Positions 27,538 to 35,850 of a stretch of DNA of 64,000 nucleotides are shown here, one piece after another. The stretch is from Scardovia wiggsiae F0424 (GTDB lineage: Bacteria > Actinomycetota > Actinomycetes > Actinomycetales > Bifidobacteriaceae), in assembly GCF_000269605.1 (NCBI RefSeq), contig NZ_AKCI01000001.1:620001-684000 (forward strand). Direction: 5' to 3'. The notes under the pieces are model-generated. The model was not told the origin of the DNA. It searched no databases and worked only from the letters and a program-made list of their open reading frames with translations. A program made the translations under genes and the position numbers. Every line of letters begins with the position of its first letter. Positions within the stretch are counted from its first letter, which is position 1.

Positions 27538-28773
27538 CTATCCATGAAGGACTTTCTCATATACATCGATAGTATTATCTGCGATAGTCTCCCATGAGAA
27601 TACTTCCCGCGCACGCCTGTATCCTGCCCTGCCCATTTCCCGGGCACGGTCCATATCGCTGAACATATCATCAATAGCAGCAGCCATGTCGTGGACAAAT
27701 TTATCCGGGTCGGTAGGCGTCCCTGTCCCGTCGCGCAGCTGGTCGAAATGGATAAGGAGCCCTGTTTCGCCGTCAGCAACGACTTCAGGGATACCGCCGG
27801 TAGCACTGCCCACTACAGGAAGGGAGCATGCCATTGCCTCAAGGTTCACGATGCCCAGCGGCTCATAAATGCTCGGGCAGATAAAAGCATCGCAGCCGTG
27901 TTCCAGAGCATTGAGTTCCGGCCTGGGAAGCATCTCTTCTATCCAGACGATATTCCCGCGTTCACGGTCGAGGTCTGCAAATGCTTCGCGGACTTCCGCC
28001 ATGATCTCAGGGGTATCCGGCGCACCTGCACACAGGACGACCTGGATGTCCTTGCTGATCAGCGGCAGGGCTTTGAGCAGGTACGGAAGGCCTTTCTGGC
28101 TGGTTATCCGCCCGACGAAAAGCAGTGTAGGCTTTGAACGGTCAATATGGTAGCGGTCGAATACCTGCCACGCGGGATCATCGTCTGCAGGGGTGACGAA
28201 CTCATCCATAGTGATCCCGTTGTAGACGACGTGGACCTTTTCGGGGTCTATCTGCGGATAGGCCTGAAGGATATCTTCTTTCATGCCGTTTGATACGGCA
28301 ATGACTGCGTCTGCATTAAGATAGGCATCCTTTTCAGCCCATGAACTCAGATTATATCCGCCGCCCAGCTGGTCAGCCTTCCACGGGCGGAAAGGTTCAA
28401 GGCTATGGGCAGTAACAACGAGCGGGATACTGTTCAGCTGCGATGCCAGCCTGCCCGCAAGGCAGGAATACCAGGTATGGGCGTGGACAAGGTCGGAATG
28501 GACATCTTTTGCCATCTGGAGGTCAATATCGAAGGTTTTCAGTGCAGCATTGGCGCCTTCCATGGAACTGTCAACATCATACCCTGCAACTTCCAGCGAC
28601 CCCTGCGACCCCGGTGCAAGGGCAGGGATATCACCCGGTGTCCGGACCCCGTCAAAAGCCCGCACAGTCACATCTATCTTACGCGCCAGTGCGTGGGACA
28701 GTTCTTCAACATGGACCCCGGCCCCGCCGTAAACATGTGGAGGAAATTCGCGGGTCAACAAATCAATATGCAT
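27538..28773 (-). CDS. glgA: Glycogen synthase, GT4 (actinobacterial GlgA/GlgM) type
   Basis: This glycosyltransferase extends alpha-1,4-glucan from ADP-glucose, or forms maltose-1-phosphate in the GlgM variant. The 411 residues match the shorter GT4 form of corynebacteria and bifidobacteria, not the GT5 enzyme of E. coli. The N-terminal glycine-rich GGAGVHVEEL is near residue 17. The donor-binding PSIYEPLGIVNLEA, with its E-X7-E pair, is near 290. glgC, which makes ADP-glucose, is 18 kb away at 46.2 kb. A -10-like TAGAAT (28854-28859) and weak TGTTTT (28876-28881) may be its promoter; the start follows AAAGGAG. Confidence 0.9.
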   Translation of the reverse strand: MHIDLLTREFPPHVYGGAGVHVEELSHALARKIDVTVRAFDGVRTPGDIPALAPGSQGSLEVAGYDVDSSMEGANAALKTFDIDLQMAKDVHSDLVHAHTWYSCLAGRLASQLNSIPLVVTAHSLEPFRPWKADQLGGGYNLSSWAEKDAYLNADAVIAVSNGMKEDILQAYPQIDPEKVHVVYNGITMDEFVTPADDDPAWQVFDRYHIDRSKPTLLFVGRITSQKGLPYLLKALPLISKDIQVVLCAGAPDTPEIMAEVREAFADLDRERGNIVWIEEMLPRPELNALEHGCDAFICPSIYEPLGIVNLEAMACSLPVVGSATGGIPEVVADGETGLLIHFDQLRDGTGTPTDPDKFVHDMAAAIDDMFSDMDRAREMGRAGYRRAREVFSWETIADNTIDVYEKVLHG

Positions 28774-28890
28774 AATAAAACTCCTTTGCCGGTCCCGATC
28801 CGTGGCTCAAGATCCACTGCCCATAAGTGCATGCATCCGAACCCGTCCCTTCTATTCTACGCCAAATCCGCAGAGAAAACACAGGTATAT

Positions 28891-28936
28891 AAAAAATACA
28901 GAACTGCCGGCTTTCCATCTGGGGAAGCCGGCAGTT
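28891..28936 (-). terminator. Intrinsic terminator after the small membrane protein gene
   Basis: On the minus strand an AACTGCCGGCTT stem of about 14 bp with one mismatch and a 4-nt loop is followed by a T-run (28891-28896). It ends the lepA-hemW-membrane protein operon, 27 bp past the last stop, and separates it from glgA. Confidence 0.85.
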
Positions 28937-28962
28937 ACATGGGGAAACAGGAATATGGCCAG

Positions 28963-29529
28963 TTAGATGGCTGTCCCGTTCTCATCAAGGTTAGGATTGT
29001 CCCTCATCGGGCGGGCCAGGAAAAAGATATTAAGGACGCCCAGGCAGAACAGCACCGTAACAACGATAATCACCGGCAGCTTTGGCGGTACCCAGATCAT
29101 CACGATAAAAGCAATGGCTGTGCAGATAAGCAGTGCCCAGTTCAGTACTGTAAACCACCAGTGGATGGGGTGCGCGTGACGGCTAGCCGCACGGCGGCGG
29201 CGCAGCTCCTGTGCCCTAGCAGCCTGCAGCCTTTCCTGCCGGCGTGCCGAACGCTCCCTGCTTTTCTGCTGGTGTTTTTTATTCCGCGCTGACTTGTCAG
29301 GGGCTACACCTGGATCTGCTGAGGGGACAGCCTCCGCTTCAGCCTGCTGGGTACTGCTGGATGGCTTCCATTCGCCGCCTTTGCGGTCCTGCAGATGGAC
29401 AGACCGCGTATTGAGGCTCTGCGCATCAAGCGCGCCTGAAACTGAGCGATCCTGTTCTTTATACTGAGGCTCTTCCTGCCCCCGGCGCCTGCGCCTTTCA
29501 GCAGCGCGGCGCTCCCTGCGGTTTGCCAT
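28963..29529 (-). CDS. Small membrane protein of unknown function
   Basis: I do not recognise this 188-residue protein. The N-terminal 125 residues are very basic and polar (MANRRERRAAERRRRRG at the start, then Gln/Glu/Ser-rich, then Arg/Lys-rich). Two hydrophobic helices lie near 125-147 and 149-170, followed by a short acidic tail. It is probably a membrane protein with a cytoplasmic nucleic-acid-like or lipid-surface-binding tail. The ATG at 29529 is chosen because AGGAGG lies 6 nt upstream; a longer frame begins at 29580. It is the last gene after lepA and hemW and is followed by a strong terminator. Confidence 0.8.
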   Translation of the reverse strand: MANRRERRAAERRRRRGQEEPQYKEQDRSVSGALDAQSLNTRSVHLQDRKGGEWKPSSSTQQAEAEAVPSADPGVAPDKSARNKKHQQKSRERSARRQERLQAARAQELRRRRAASRHAHPIHWWFTVLNWALLICTAIAFIVMIWVPPKLPVIIVVTVLFCLGVLNIFFLARPMRDNPNLDENGTAI

Positions 29530-29634
29530 ATGCATCCTCCTGGTTGGACTATCAAACACACTGCTTGCAAGTATAACCAATACAGGGAACTTAGGCCCCG
29601 GATGGCTGATGCCATGGCCTGATGCACTATGCTG

Positions 29635-30804
29635 TTACAATCCGTATGCCTCGAACAGTTTCCCAATAACCAGGTCGTTGAGGAGCCTGCCGCGCACTGT
29701 AGGGACCACAGCCGACCGGGAAGGATCATAAGTAATAAGGCCATCCCCAATAAGGCTGTCAATACAGCCTTCCACAGGCTGCCGGCCTGCCAGCCGGCTG
29801 ATCTCACTGATCTTCAGCCCATCCCGTATACGCAGGCCGAGCATTATACGTTCCTCAAGGTCTTCAGAATCGCTGGCCTTCTCACTGCCCTGCCACGGTA
29901 CAGCCTCCGCATCCATTGCCTCTGCCCAGCGTTTCGGATGAGCTATATCCCAGGCTCTTAAACGGGCTGCGTTGTAATGCGAATGCGCCCCCGGGCCTAT
30001 CCCGGCCCAGTCGGCATTATGCCAGTACCCCAGATTATGCCGTGATTCATCACCGGCAGCCGCCCAGTTGGAAATCTCATACCACCGGAGCCCCGCCCTG
30101 GAAAACATGTCATCTGCAATGCGGTACTTCGCAGCCTGGTCATCATCGCTGGGCCCTGCAAGCTTTCCGCCTGCAATCCTGCGCCCCATCCATGTATGCG
30201 GCTCAACAGTCAGCGCATACGCTGATACATGCGTGACCCCAAGGCTGAGCGCCGTCCGGATGCTCATGCGCCAGTCATCCTCGCTTTCATGCGGCGTCCC
30301 ATATATCAGGTCTACACTGGACCTCAGGCCATAATGCCGGGCTGCTGCAACACCGGCTTCCACATTGGCCGGAGTATGGGTGCGGTCCAGCGTGGCCAGC
30401 ACTGAAGGCACAGCAGACTGCATACCGAACGATATCCGGGTAAACCCGCCATCTTTAAGCTCAGCTATATATCTGTCATCAACGGTATCAGGGTTGGCTT
30501 CGGCAGTGACCTCTGCATCCGGTTCAAGGCCCCAGATATCGCGGACAGCATGGAGCATGCGCACCAGGTCATGCGCAGGAAGGATGGTGGGTGTCCCTCC
30601 CCCGAAGAATACCGTTGCTGCCGGCGGCTCGCATATCCCTTGGGATTCCTGCCACTGCCTGACCAGGGCCATTTCCCTGACAGCAAGGTTTGCATAATTT
30701 TCACGGCTTGCCCCGCCGCCCAGGTCGTGCGCGGTATACGTGTTGAAATCGCAATATCCGCAGCGCTTCATGCAGAATGGGACATGTATATAGACACTGT
30801 ACAT
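29635..30804 (-). CDS. hemW: HemW-type radical SAM protein (coproporphyrinogen III oxidase-like)
   Basis: HemW proteins are heme-binding radical SAM proteins thought to insert heme into respiratory enzymes; they are often misnamed coproporphyrinogen dehydrogenase. The [4Fe-4S] cluster cysteines are C11, C15 and C18 (CMKRCGYC). A GGGTPTILP segment near 69 and the HemN C-terminal domain are present. At 389 residues it fits the family. It starts 18 bp after lepA with no clear ribosome site, a common gene pair. No other heme genes are in the window. Confidence 0.9.
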   Translation of the reverse strand: MYSVYIHVPFCMKRCGYCDFNTYTAHDLGGGASRENYANLAVREMALVRQWQESQGICEPPAATVFFGGGTPTILPAHDLVRMLHAVRDIWGLEPDAEVTAEANPDTVDDRYIAELKDGGFTRISFGMQSAVPSVLATLDRTHTPANVEAGVAAARHYGLRSSVDLIYGTPHESEDDWRMSIRTALSLGVTHVSAYALTVEPHTWMGRRIAGGKLAGPSDDDQAAKYRIADDMFSRAGLRWYEISNWAAAGDESRHNLGYWHNADWAGIGPGAHSHYNAARLRAWDIAHPKRWAEAMDAEAVPWQGSEKASDSEDLEERIMLGLRIRDGLKISEISRLAGRQPVEGCIDSLIGDGLITYDPSRSAVVPTVRGRLLNDLVIGKLFEAYGL

Positions 30805-30822
30805 AACACGCTCTGCCGCCGC

Positions 30823-32694
30823 TTACTTCGCCTTTTCGGCGGCACGGATCTTATCCCTGGTATCCCTGTCGTTCGTATTGCCCGTAGCCAGTGCTGCAAC
30901 GAATGCTTCCTGGGGGACTTCCACATGCCCGAGCATTTTCATCCGTTTTTTGCCGGCTTTCTGCTTTTCCAGAAGCTTGCGCTTACGGGTGATGTCGCCT
31001 CCATAGCATTTGGCGAGCACATCTTTGCGCAGCGCACGGATATTCTCCCGGGCAATGATCCTTGCACCGATTGCAGCCTGGACCGGTATTTCAAACTGCT
31101 GCCGCGGGATAAGCTCACGGAGCTTTTTCGTCATCATAACGCCATACGCATAAGCCTTATCACGATGGACTATGGCGCTGAAAGCATCGACCGGTTCCCC
31201 CTGGATGAGGATATCCACCTTCACAAGATCAGCATCCTGCTCGCCGTCTTCATGGTAGTCAAGGCTGGCGTACCCCTTCGTCCTGCTTTTCAGCTGGTCG
31301 AAAAAGTCGAAAACGATCTCCGCCAGAGGCAGCCGGTAGTGCATTTCCACCCGTTCAGGGCTCAGATATTCCATCGTCCCCATCTGCCCGCGCCGTTCCT
31401 GGCACAGCTCCATGACCGGCCCTATGAACTCTTTCGGAAGGATGATATCAGCAGCTACCATCGGTTCGGTTACCCGCCTCACCTTACCCTCGGGGAATTC
31501 ACTCGGGTTCGTAACATGATGGTCGGAACGGTCCTCCATCTCTACATCGTAGGTAACGCTGGGAGCCGTAGAAATAAGGTCAAGCCCGAATTCGCGGCTC
31601 AGCCGTTCCGATACGATCTCCATATGGAGCAGGCCGAGGAACCCGCACCGGAATCCGAAGCCTAAAGCAACAGAGGTCTCCGGTTCGTATACCAGTGCTG
31701 CATCATTAAGCTTCAATTTGTCAAGCGCATCACGAAGGTCAGGGAACTGCGCATTATCGATAGGGAAAAGCCCGGCGTACACCATAGGCCGGGGATCATG
31801 GTATCCCGGAAGCGGTTCTGAGGCCGGGGAGGATTCCTCGGTGATCGTATCCCCCACTTTTGACTGGCTCACATCTTTTACACCAGTGATGATATAGCCG
31901 ACCTCGCCTGCGCACAGCTGCCCGGCCGGCTCCATATCAGGGCTGATAACGCCAAGTTCAATAGGGTCGTGCACAGTCCCCAGGCCCATCATGCGTATTT
32001 TCCGGCGGCTGCGGAGCGTGCCGTCTATCATACGGATATAGGTAACGATCCCCCGGTACGAATCGTACACAGAGTCAAAAATCAGTGCGCGCGCGGGGCC
32101 TTCAGGATCCCCCTCAGGGGCAGGGATATCTGTAACGATACGGTCGAGGAGTTCAGAGACCCCTTCGCCGGTTTTCCCTGAGACCCTCAGTATTTCCGAT
32201 TCATCTACACCCAGGAGGCCTGCTATCTCAGCAGCATGCTTGTCGGGCTCCGCGCTGGGGAGGTCTATCTTATTCAGCACAGGGATAATGGCGAGGTCAT
32301 GGTCTATTGCCATATAAAGGTTAGACAGCGTCTGCGCTTCAATACCCTGTGTAGCATCAACAAGAAGCACGGCACCTTCACAGGCCGCGAGGGACCGTGA
32401 AACTTCGTAGGAAAAATCCACATGCCCGGGGGTGTCGATCATCCCCAGCGTGTATTCCTGCCCGTCGAAAACCCATGGTACGCGGACAGCCTGGGATTTG
32501 ATAGTGATGCCCCTCTCCTGTTCGATATCCATACGGTCGAGGAACCGGTCATGCATCTCACGCTGCCCAACGATACCGGACAGCTGGAGTATCCGGTCAG
32601 CTACGGTAGACTTCCCGTGATCGATATGCGCAATAATGCAGAAATTCCGAATAAACGGCTGCCGGGTAAAACCGGGCTGGTTTTTTTCTGCCAT
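30823..32694 (-). CDS. lepA: Elongation factor 4, back-translocating GTPase
   Basis: LepA is a ribosome-binding GTPase that aids translation or 30S assembly under stress. The G1 motif AHIDHGKST is at residues 22-30, DTPGHVDF is near 88 and NKID near 142. The C-terminal signature domain of LepA covers about the last 110 residues. The 623 residues are normal. The ATG follows GAGGAG. It is divergent from rpsT, as in many bacteria, and heads an operon with hemW. Confidence 0.98.
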   Translation of the reverse strand: MAEKNQPGFTRQPFIRNFCIIAHIDHGKSTVADRILQLSGIVGQREMHDRFLDRMDIEQERGITIKSQAVRVPWVFDGQEYTLGMIDTPGHVDFSYEVSRSLAACEGAVLLVDATQGIEAQTLSNLYMAIDHDLAIIPVLNKIDLPSAEPDKHAAEIAGLLGVDESEILRVSGKTGEGVSELLDRIVTDIPAPEGDPEGPARALIFDSVYDSYRGIVTYIRMIDGTLRSRRKIRMMGLGTVHDPIELGVISPDMEPAGQLCAGEVGYIITGVKDVSQSKVGDTITEESSPASEPLPGYHDPRPMVYAGLFPIDNAQFPDLRDALDKLKLNDAALVYEPETSVALGFGFRCGFLGLLHMEIVSERLSREFGLDLISTAPSVTYDVEMEDRSDHHVTNPSEFPEGKVRRVTEPMVAADIILPKEFIGPVMELCQERRGQMGTMEYLSPERVEMHYRLPLAEIVFDFFDQLKSRTKGYASLDYHEDGEQDADLVKVDILIQGEPVDAFSAIVHRDKAYAYGVMMTKKLRELIPRQQFEIPVQAAIGARIIARENIRALRKDVLAKCYGGDITRKRKLLEKQKAGKKRMKMLGHVEVPQEAFVAALATGNTNDRDTRDKIRAAEKAK

Positions 32695-32886
32695 TGCTGC
32701 TCCTCATAAACATACCGGCGTGCTTCTGCACACTTACAGTTGCCTATTGTACCAAGTACCAATCTACGATACGCGGATATGCAGGCGTGTTCTGCACCGG
32801 ACAGCAGCCGGAGTGTCCGTTTTACATAACCCGTGATATTATATGTCTCTGTATGCCGTACGGAAAATTATCGTTTGGAGATTACA

Positions 32887-33147
32887 TTGGCAAATATTAA
32901 GTCGCAGAAGAAGCGCATTCTCACTAATGAGAAGGCCCATCAGCGTAACGTGGCTTTCAAGAGCCAGCTGAAGCATGCTATCCGCAAAACTCGCGAAGCT
33001 ATTGCAGCTGGGGATAAAGATGAGGCTCAGAAGGCCTATGCACTCGCTTCCCAGAAGCTTGACAAGGCAGCAGGGCGCAGCGTGATCCACAGGAACAATG
33101 CCGCAAACCATAAGTCAGCCCTTGCCCTTGCAATCAACGCAATGTAA
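32887..33147 (+). CDS. rpsT: 30S ribosomal protein S20
   Basis: S20 binds 16S rRNA early in assembly of the small subunit. The 86 residues ([20 protein letters not shown] at the start) match the family. The start codon is TTG at 32887, with GGAG 8 nt upstream; the frame is open further upstream from a GTG at 32833, but no homology is expected there. A TTG start is also found in E. coli rpsT, where it takes part in autogenous control. A strong terminator follows. Confidence 0.95.
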   Translation: MANIKSQKKRILTNEKAHQRNVAFKSQLKHAIRKTREAIAAGDKDEAQKAYALASQKLDKAAGRSVIHRNNAANHKSALALAINAM

Positions 33148-33193
33148 AACTGTGCGCGTATGCATGTGATATGCATATAACCGCTTGCTATCC

Positions 33194-33215
33194 GGGACCT
33201 TCGGGTCCCTTTTTT
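33194..33215 (+). terminator. Intrinsic terminator of rpsT
   Basis: GGGACC-TTCG-GGTCCC is a perfect 6-bp stem with a stable UUCG tetraloop, followed by six T residues, 46 bp past the stop. Confidence 0.93.
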
Positions 33216-33325
33216 ATATCCATATTTTATCCCTAGACGGGGCACAGCTCCGCCCTTTATAACAACCTTCAGGCCCGGGTTTCCATACTTCCTCTTATGA
33301 GGACTGTTTCCTGTACGCTGGGAAC

Positions 33326-34147
33326 GTGAATCACACTATAGCCATGGAGAGCAATACGGCACTCGTAGTTATCGAGTACCTCGGCGTCCTTTTTGCAGGG
33401 ATCAACGGCGGGCTCGTTGCCGTCCATAAAAAGCTCGACGTGTTTTCCATTATGGTCTGCGCATGGATTACCGCGCTTGGCGGAGGTTTTATCCGCGATA
33501 TCGCCATGGGCGACATACCGCCGGTAGGCATCTCCAATTACAGTTTTATCCTTATCACTTGTGCTGCAGGCGTTATTGTTGTTTTTGCCCATCTTGAGCT
33601 GGACAGCATGTACTGGCCGCTCATAGTGACCGATGCCCTGGCAACTGCCCTTTTCGCTGTTGATGGCACAGCAAAAGGCCTGATCTTCGGTTTCAACGGG
33701 GGGACAGCAATATTCCTGGGGATGTTTACTGCATTCGGCGGAGGTACTTTACGGGATATCCTGCTGAAAGATATCCCCCTTGTCATCAGGGACAAGCATT
33801 TTTATGCCGTGCCCACTGTAGTGGGATGCATCCTTACCGTATTCGCCATGCGGTCTGCCATGCAGAACCATATCACGGTAGGCGTGGAAGCCGCCCTTGA
33901 CATAATTATCGTTGCGGCTGTAATCGCAATACGCCTGCTGTCTGTCCACTTCAACCTTCTGGTCCCCGGGGCGATGCCGCGCAAAACTAACCAGTTCCAG
34001 GCAACAAAAACTTTCATGACCAATGCTACCCATCATATGAAAGACCGCACCAAAGCATGGAAAAGGAAACCTGGAAACGGGCGTTCTGCAAAAAATCGCC
34101 GCAGCAGACTGCCCCATAATGACAGCGCCATATCGGATCAGGGGTGA
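33326..34147 (+). CDS. TRIC/YadS-family membrane protein
   Basis: This family (formerly UPF0126) forms trimeric cation channels, and some members have been linked to glycine or potassium. Six to seven hydrophobic helices cover residues 10-215. The duplicated signature GGGFIRDI near 53 and GGGTLRDIL near 138 marks the two repeats. A basic tail of about 55 residues (Lys/Arg/Asn-rich) extends into the cytoplasm. The GTG at 33326 with GGGA upstream is chosen; an ATG six codons later is possible. Substrate is not known. Confidence 0.88.
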   Translation: MNHTIAMESNTALVVIEYLGVLFAGINGGLVAVHKKLDVFSIMVCAWITALGGGFIRDIAMGDIPPVGISNYSFILITCAAGVIVVFAHLELDSMYWPLIVTDALATALFAVDGTAKGLIFGFNGGTAIFLGMFTAFGGGTLRDILLKDIPLVIRDKHFYAVPTVVGCILTVFAMRSAMQNHITVGVEAALDIIIVAAVIAIRLLSVHFNLLVPGAMPRKTNQFQATKTFMTNATHHMKDRTKAWKRKPGNGRSAKNRRSRLPHNDSAISDQG

Positions 34148-34235
34148 TAAAGCAGGACTCGTGCGCTTTTTAGCCTAGCCGGATGGCGAAATCCATACAC
34201 TATGCAAAGGTAACAATATAAATTAAGGCACCCGT

Positions 34236-34272
34236 ATAAATAAAGCTCCCGGCGCCTGCGCACTCCGGGAGC
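34236..34272 (-). terminator. Intrinsic terminator of rplY
   Basis: GCTCCCGG and CCGGGAGC form a perfect 8-bp stem with a 12-nt loop. On the minus strand it is followed by the T-rich TTTATTTAT. It lies 20 bp past the rplY stop. Confidence 0.85.
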
Positions 34273-34291
34273 CTGCCTTGCTATGCAGCTT

Positions 34292-34915
34292 TTATTCTGC
34301 ACTCTCGCTGCTGTCGGACTCTGCAGCAGGGGTTTCCCCGGCAGTTTCCGCATCCCCGGCAGGAGCCGCGGCTTCCTCAGCAGGTACCGTGACGGATACA
34401 ACGGATTCCTCAAGGTTGTCGAGCACCAGTTCGGCGCCCTTGGGAAGCTTGATATCCTTGGCAAAGATGTGATCGCCTTCAACCATGCCTTCTACAGACA
34501 AGGTGATATTTTCAGGAAGGTTGCTGACATCAGCACGCATAGTGAGGTTCTGGATATCAACAAAGGCTACCGCTGCGCCCTTTGGAGTCCCCTCAACGAA
34601 TACGGGCACTTCGACCTCAACCTTTTCGCCCGCATGGACTTCATAAAAATCAATATGCTCGATATTGCGGCTTACAGGGTTCCGCTGGATCTCGCGGGCT
34701 ACTGCAAGCCTGGTTTCTTTACCGAATTTGATTTCAATCAGGGCATTTGCACGGCGCATTGCCAATGTTGCTTCCTTCTGAGGAAGCTTAACAAACACAG
34801 GCTGCCGGCCGCCTTCATAAATTGAAGCCGGGATAAGGCCTGCCACACGCATGCGGCGCGCGGCACCTTTCCCGAATTCATCACGGACTTCGCCGTTAAG
34901 TGTTATATCTGCCAT
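34292..34915 (-). CDS. rplY: 50S ribosomal protein L25/general stress protein Ctc
   Basis: L25 binds 5S rRNA. The 207 residues are the long CTC/TL5 form: an N-terminal 5S-binding beta domain (GKGAARRMRVAGLIPASIYEG) and a C-terminal beta domain, then an acidic Ala/Glu/Ser-rich tail. The ATG follows AAAGGAG. It stands alone on the minus strand, with its own terminator. The 174-bp region upstream holds possible -10 elements (TATAGT, TAATAC) but no clear promoter. Confidence 0.95.
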   Translation of the reverse strand: MADITLNGEVRDEFGKGAARRMRVAGLIPASIYEGGRQPVFVKLPQKEATLAMRRANALIEIKFGKETRLAVAREIQRNPVSRNIEHIDFYEVHAGEKVEVEVPVFVEGTPKGAAVAFVDIQNLTMRADVSNLPENITLSVEGMVEGDHIFAKDIKLPKGAELVLDNLEESVVSVTVPAEEAAAPAGDAETAGETPAAESDSSESAE

Positions 34916-35089
34916 AATGTACTCCTTTCATTGGCCTTGGACCTATCGCACGCCAACAGAGCACACGGCTTAACGTTATGCATCAGAAGCTGAGTCGATC
35001 ACGGGTATTATCCCCTCGCCAAAGCACAGTGAAACTATACCAGCCTGTGCGGATTTTGCATTGTATATACATATATACCGTATTATCGA

Positions 35090-35749
35090 TCAGATATATT
35101 TACTTGCCTCGTTGACACTCAGCTTATCCATTTCTGCACCGTATTCAGCGATAAAATCCCTGACCCAGCCGGGATCTGTTTTTGAATAATCCCTCAGGGC
35201 CCATCCGATAGCCTTATTGATAAAGAACTCATCACTGCCGAAATTATTGACGAGTATTTTTTCCAGAAGCTGCGTATCGGTTTTCTCTTTTCTGCCCAGC
35301 TGATGGCCTATTGCGGCCCTCCTTACCCAGATATTACTGTCCTGGGACCATTCCAGCATAACGGTATTGGCCCTGCTATCCCTCAGGCCGATATTGCCTG
35401 CTGCCTTATCAAGGAAATCAATAGTATCCCACCACTGTTTCGATCTGATAAGTTCAAGTATTTTGAGAAGATCATCGTATGTAAGGCTGCTGTTGAGCGC
35501 AAGAAGGTAATCGTATGCACAGTACTGGAACTCCCTGTGGTCATCTTCATAGCATTTATCTATGAAATCCCAGTCAACAACCCCTTTCTTCCTTTCCTCT
35601 TTCAGGAAACTTTTATACAGTTTCCTCCTCAGGGGCGTTGGTATGCCGTAATACTTGAATTTTCCCCTCATATATTTCGACATCGCATCCGCCTGCACAC
35701 TGTCTGAATTATCTTCAAAGATACCTCTGATCATCATGTATTTATCCAT
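35090..35749 (-). CDS. DNA alkylation repair protein, AlkD-like
   Basis: AlkD proteins are HEAT-repeat glycosylases that remove N3- and N7-alkylpurines. The family segments WWDTIDFLDKAAGNIG near residue 115 and INKAIGWALRDYSKTDPGW near 175 contain the Trp and Asp residues used in catalysis. The 219 residues from the ATG at 35749 are normal; AAAGGCGGGG lies just upstream. A longer frame starts at 35788. The gene is more A/T-rich (about 45% GC by eye) than its neighbours, and uses AAA and AAT codons more often, which suggests later acquisition. It is divergent from the acyl-CoA synthetase gene. Confidence 0.88.
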   Translation of the reverse strand: MDKYMMIRGIFEDNSDSVQADAMSKYMRGKFKYYGIPTPLRRKLYKSFLKEERKKGVVDWDFIDKCYEDDHREFQYCAYDYLLALNSSLTYDDLLKILELIRSKQWWDTIDFLDKAAGNIGLRDSRANTVMLEWSQDSNIWVRRAAIGHQLGRKEKTDTQLLEKILVNNFGSDEFFINKAIGWALRDYSKTDPGWVRDFIAEYGAEMDKLSVNEASKYI

Positions 35750-35850
35750 AAACCCCGCCTTTGAATACGTCTTTTCCAGATTACACATTAAACTGGAAAT
35801 ACATAAGTGAAGAATTACGACTACAAGTGCATATCATATAAGGAGCGGGT

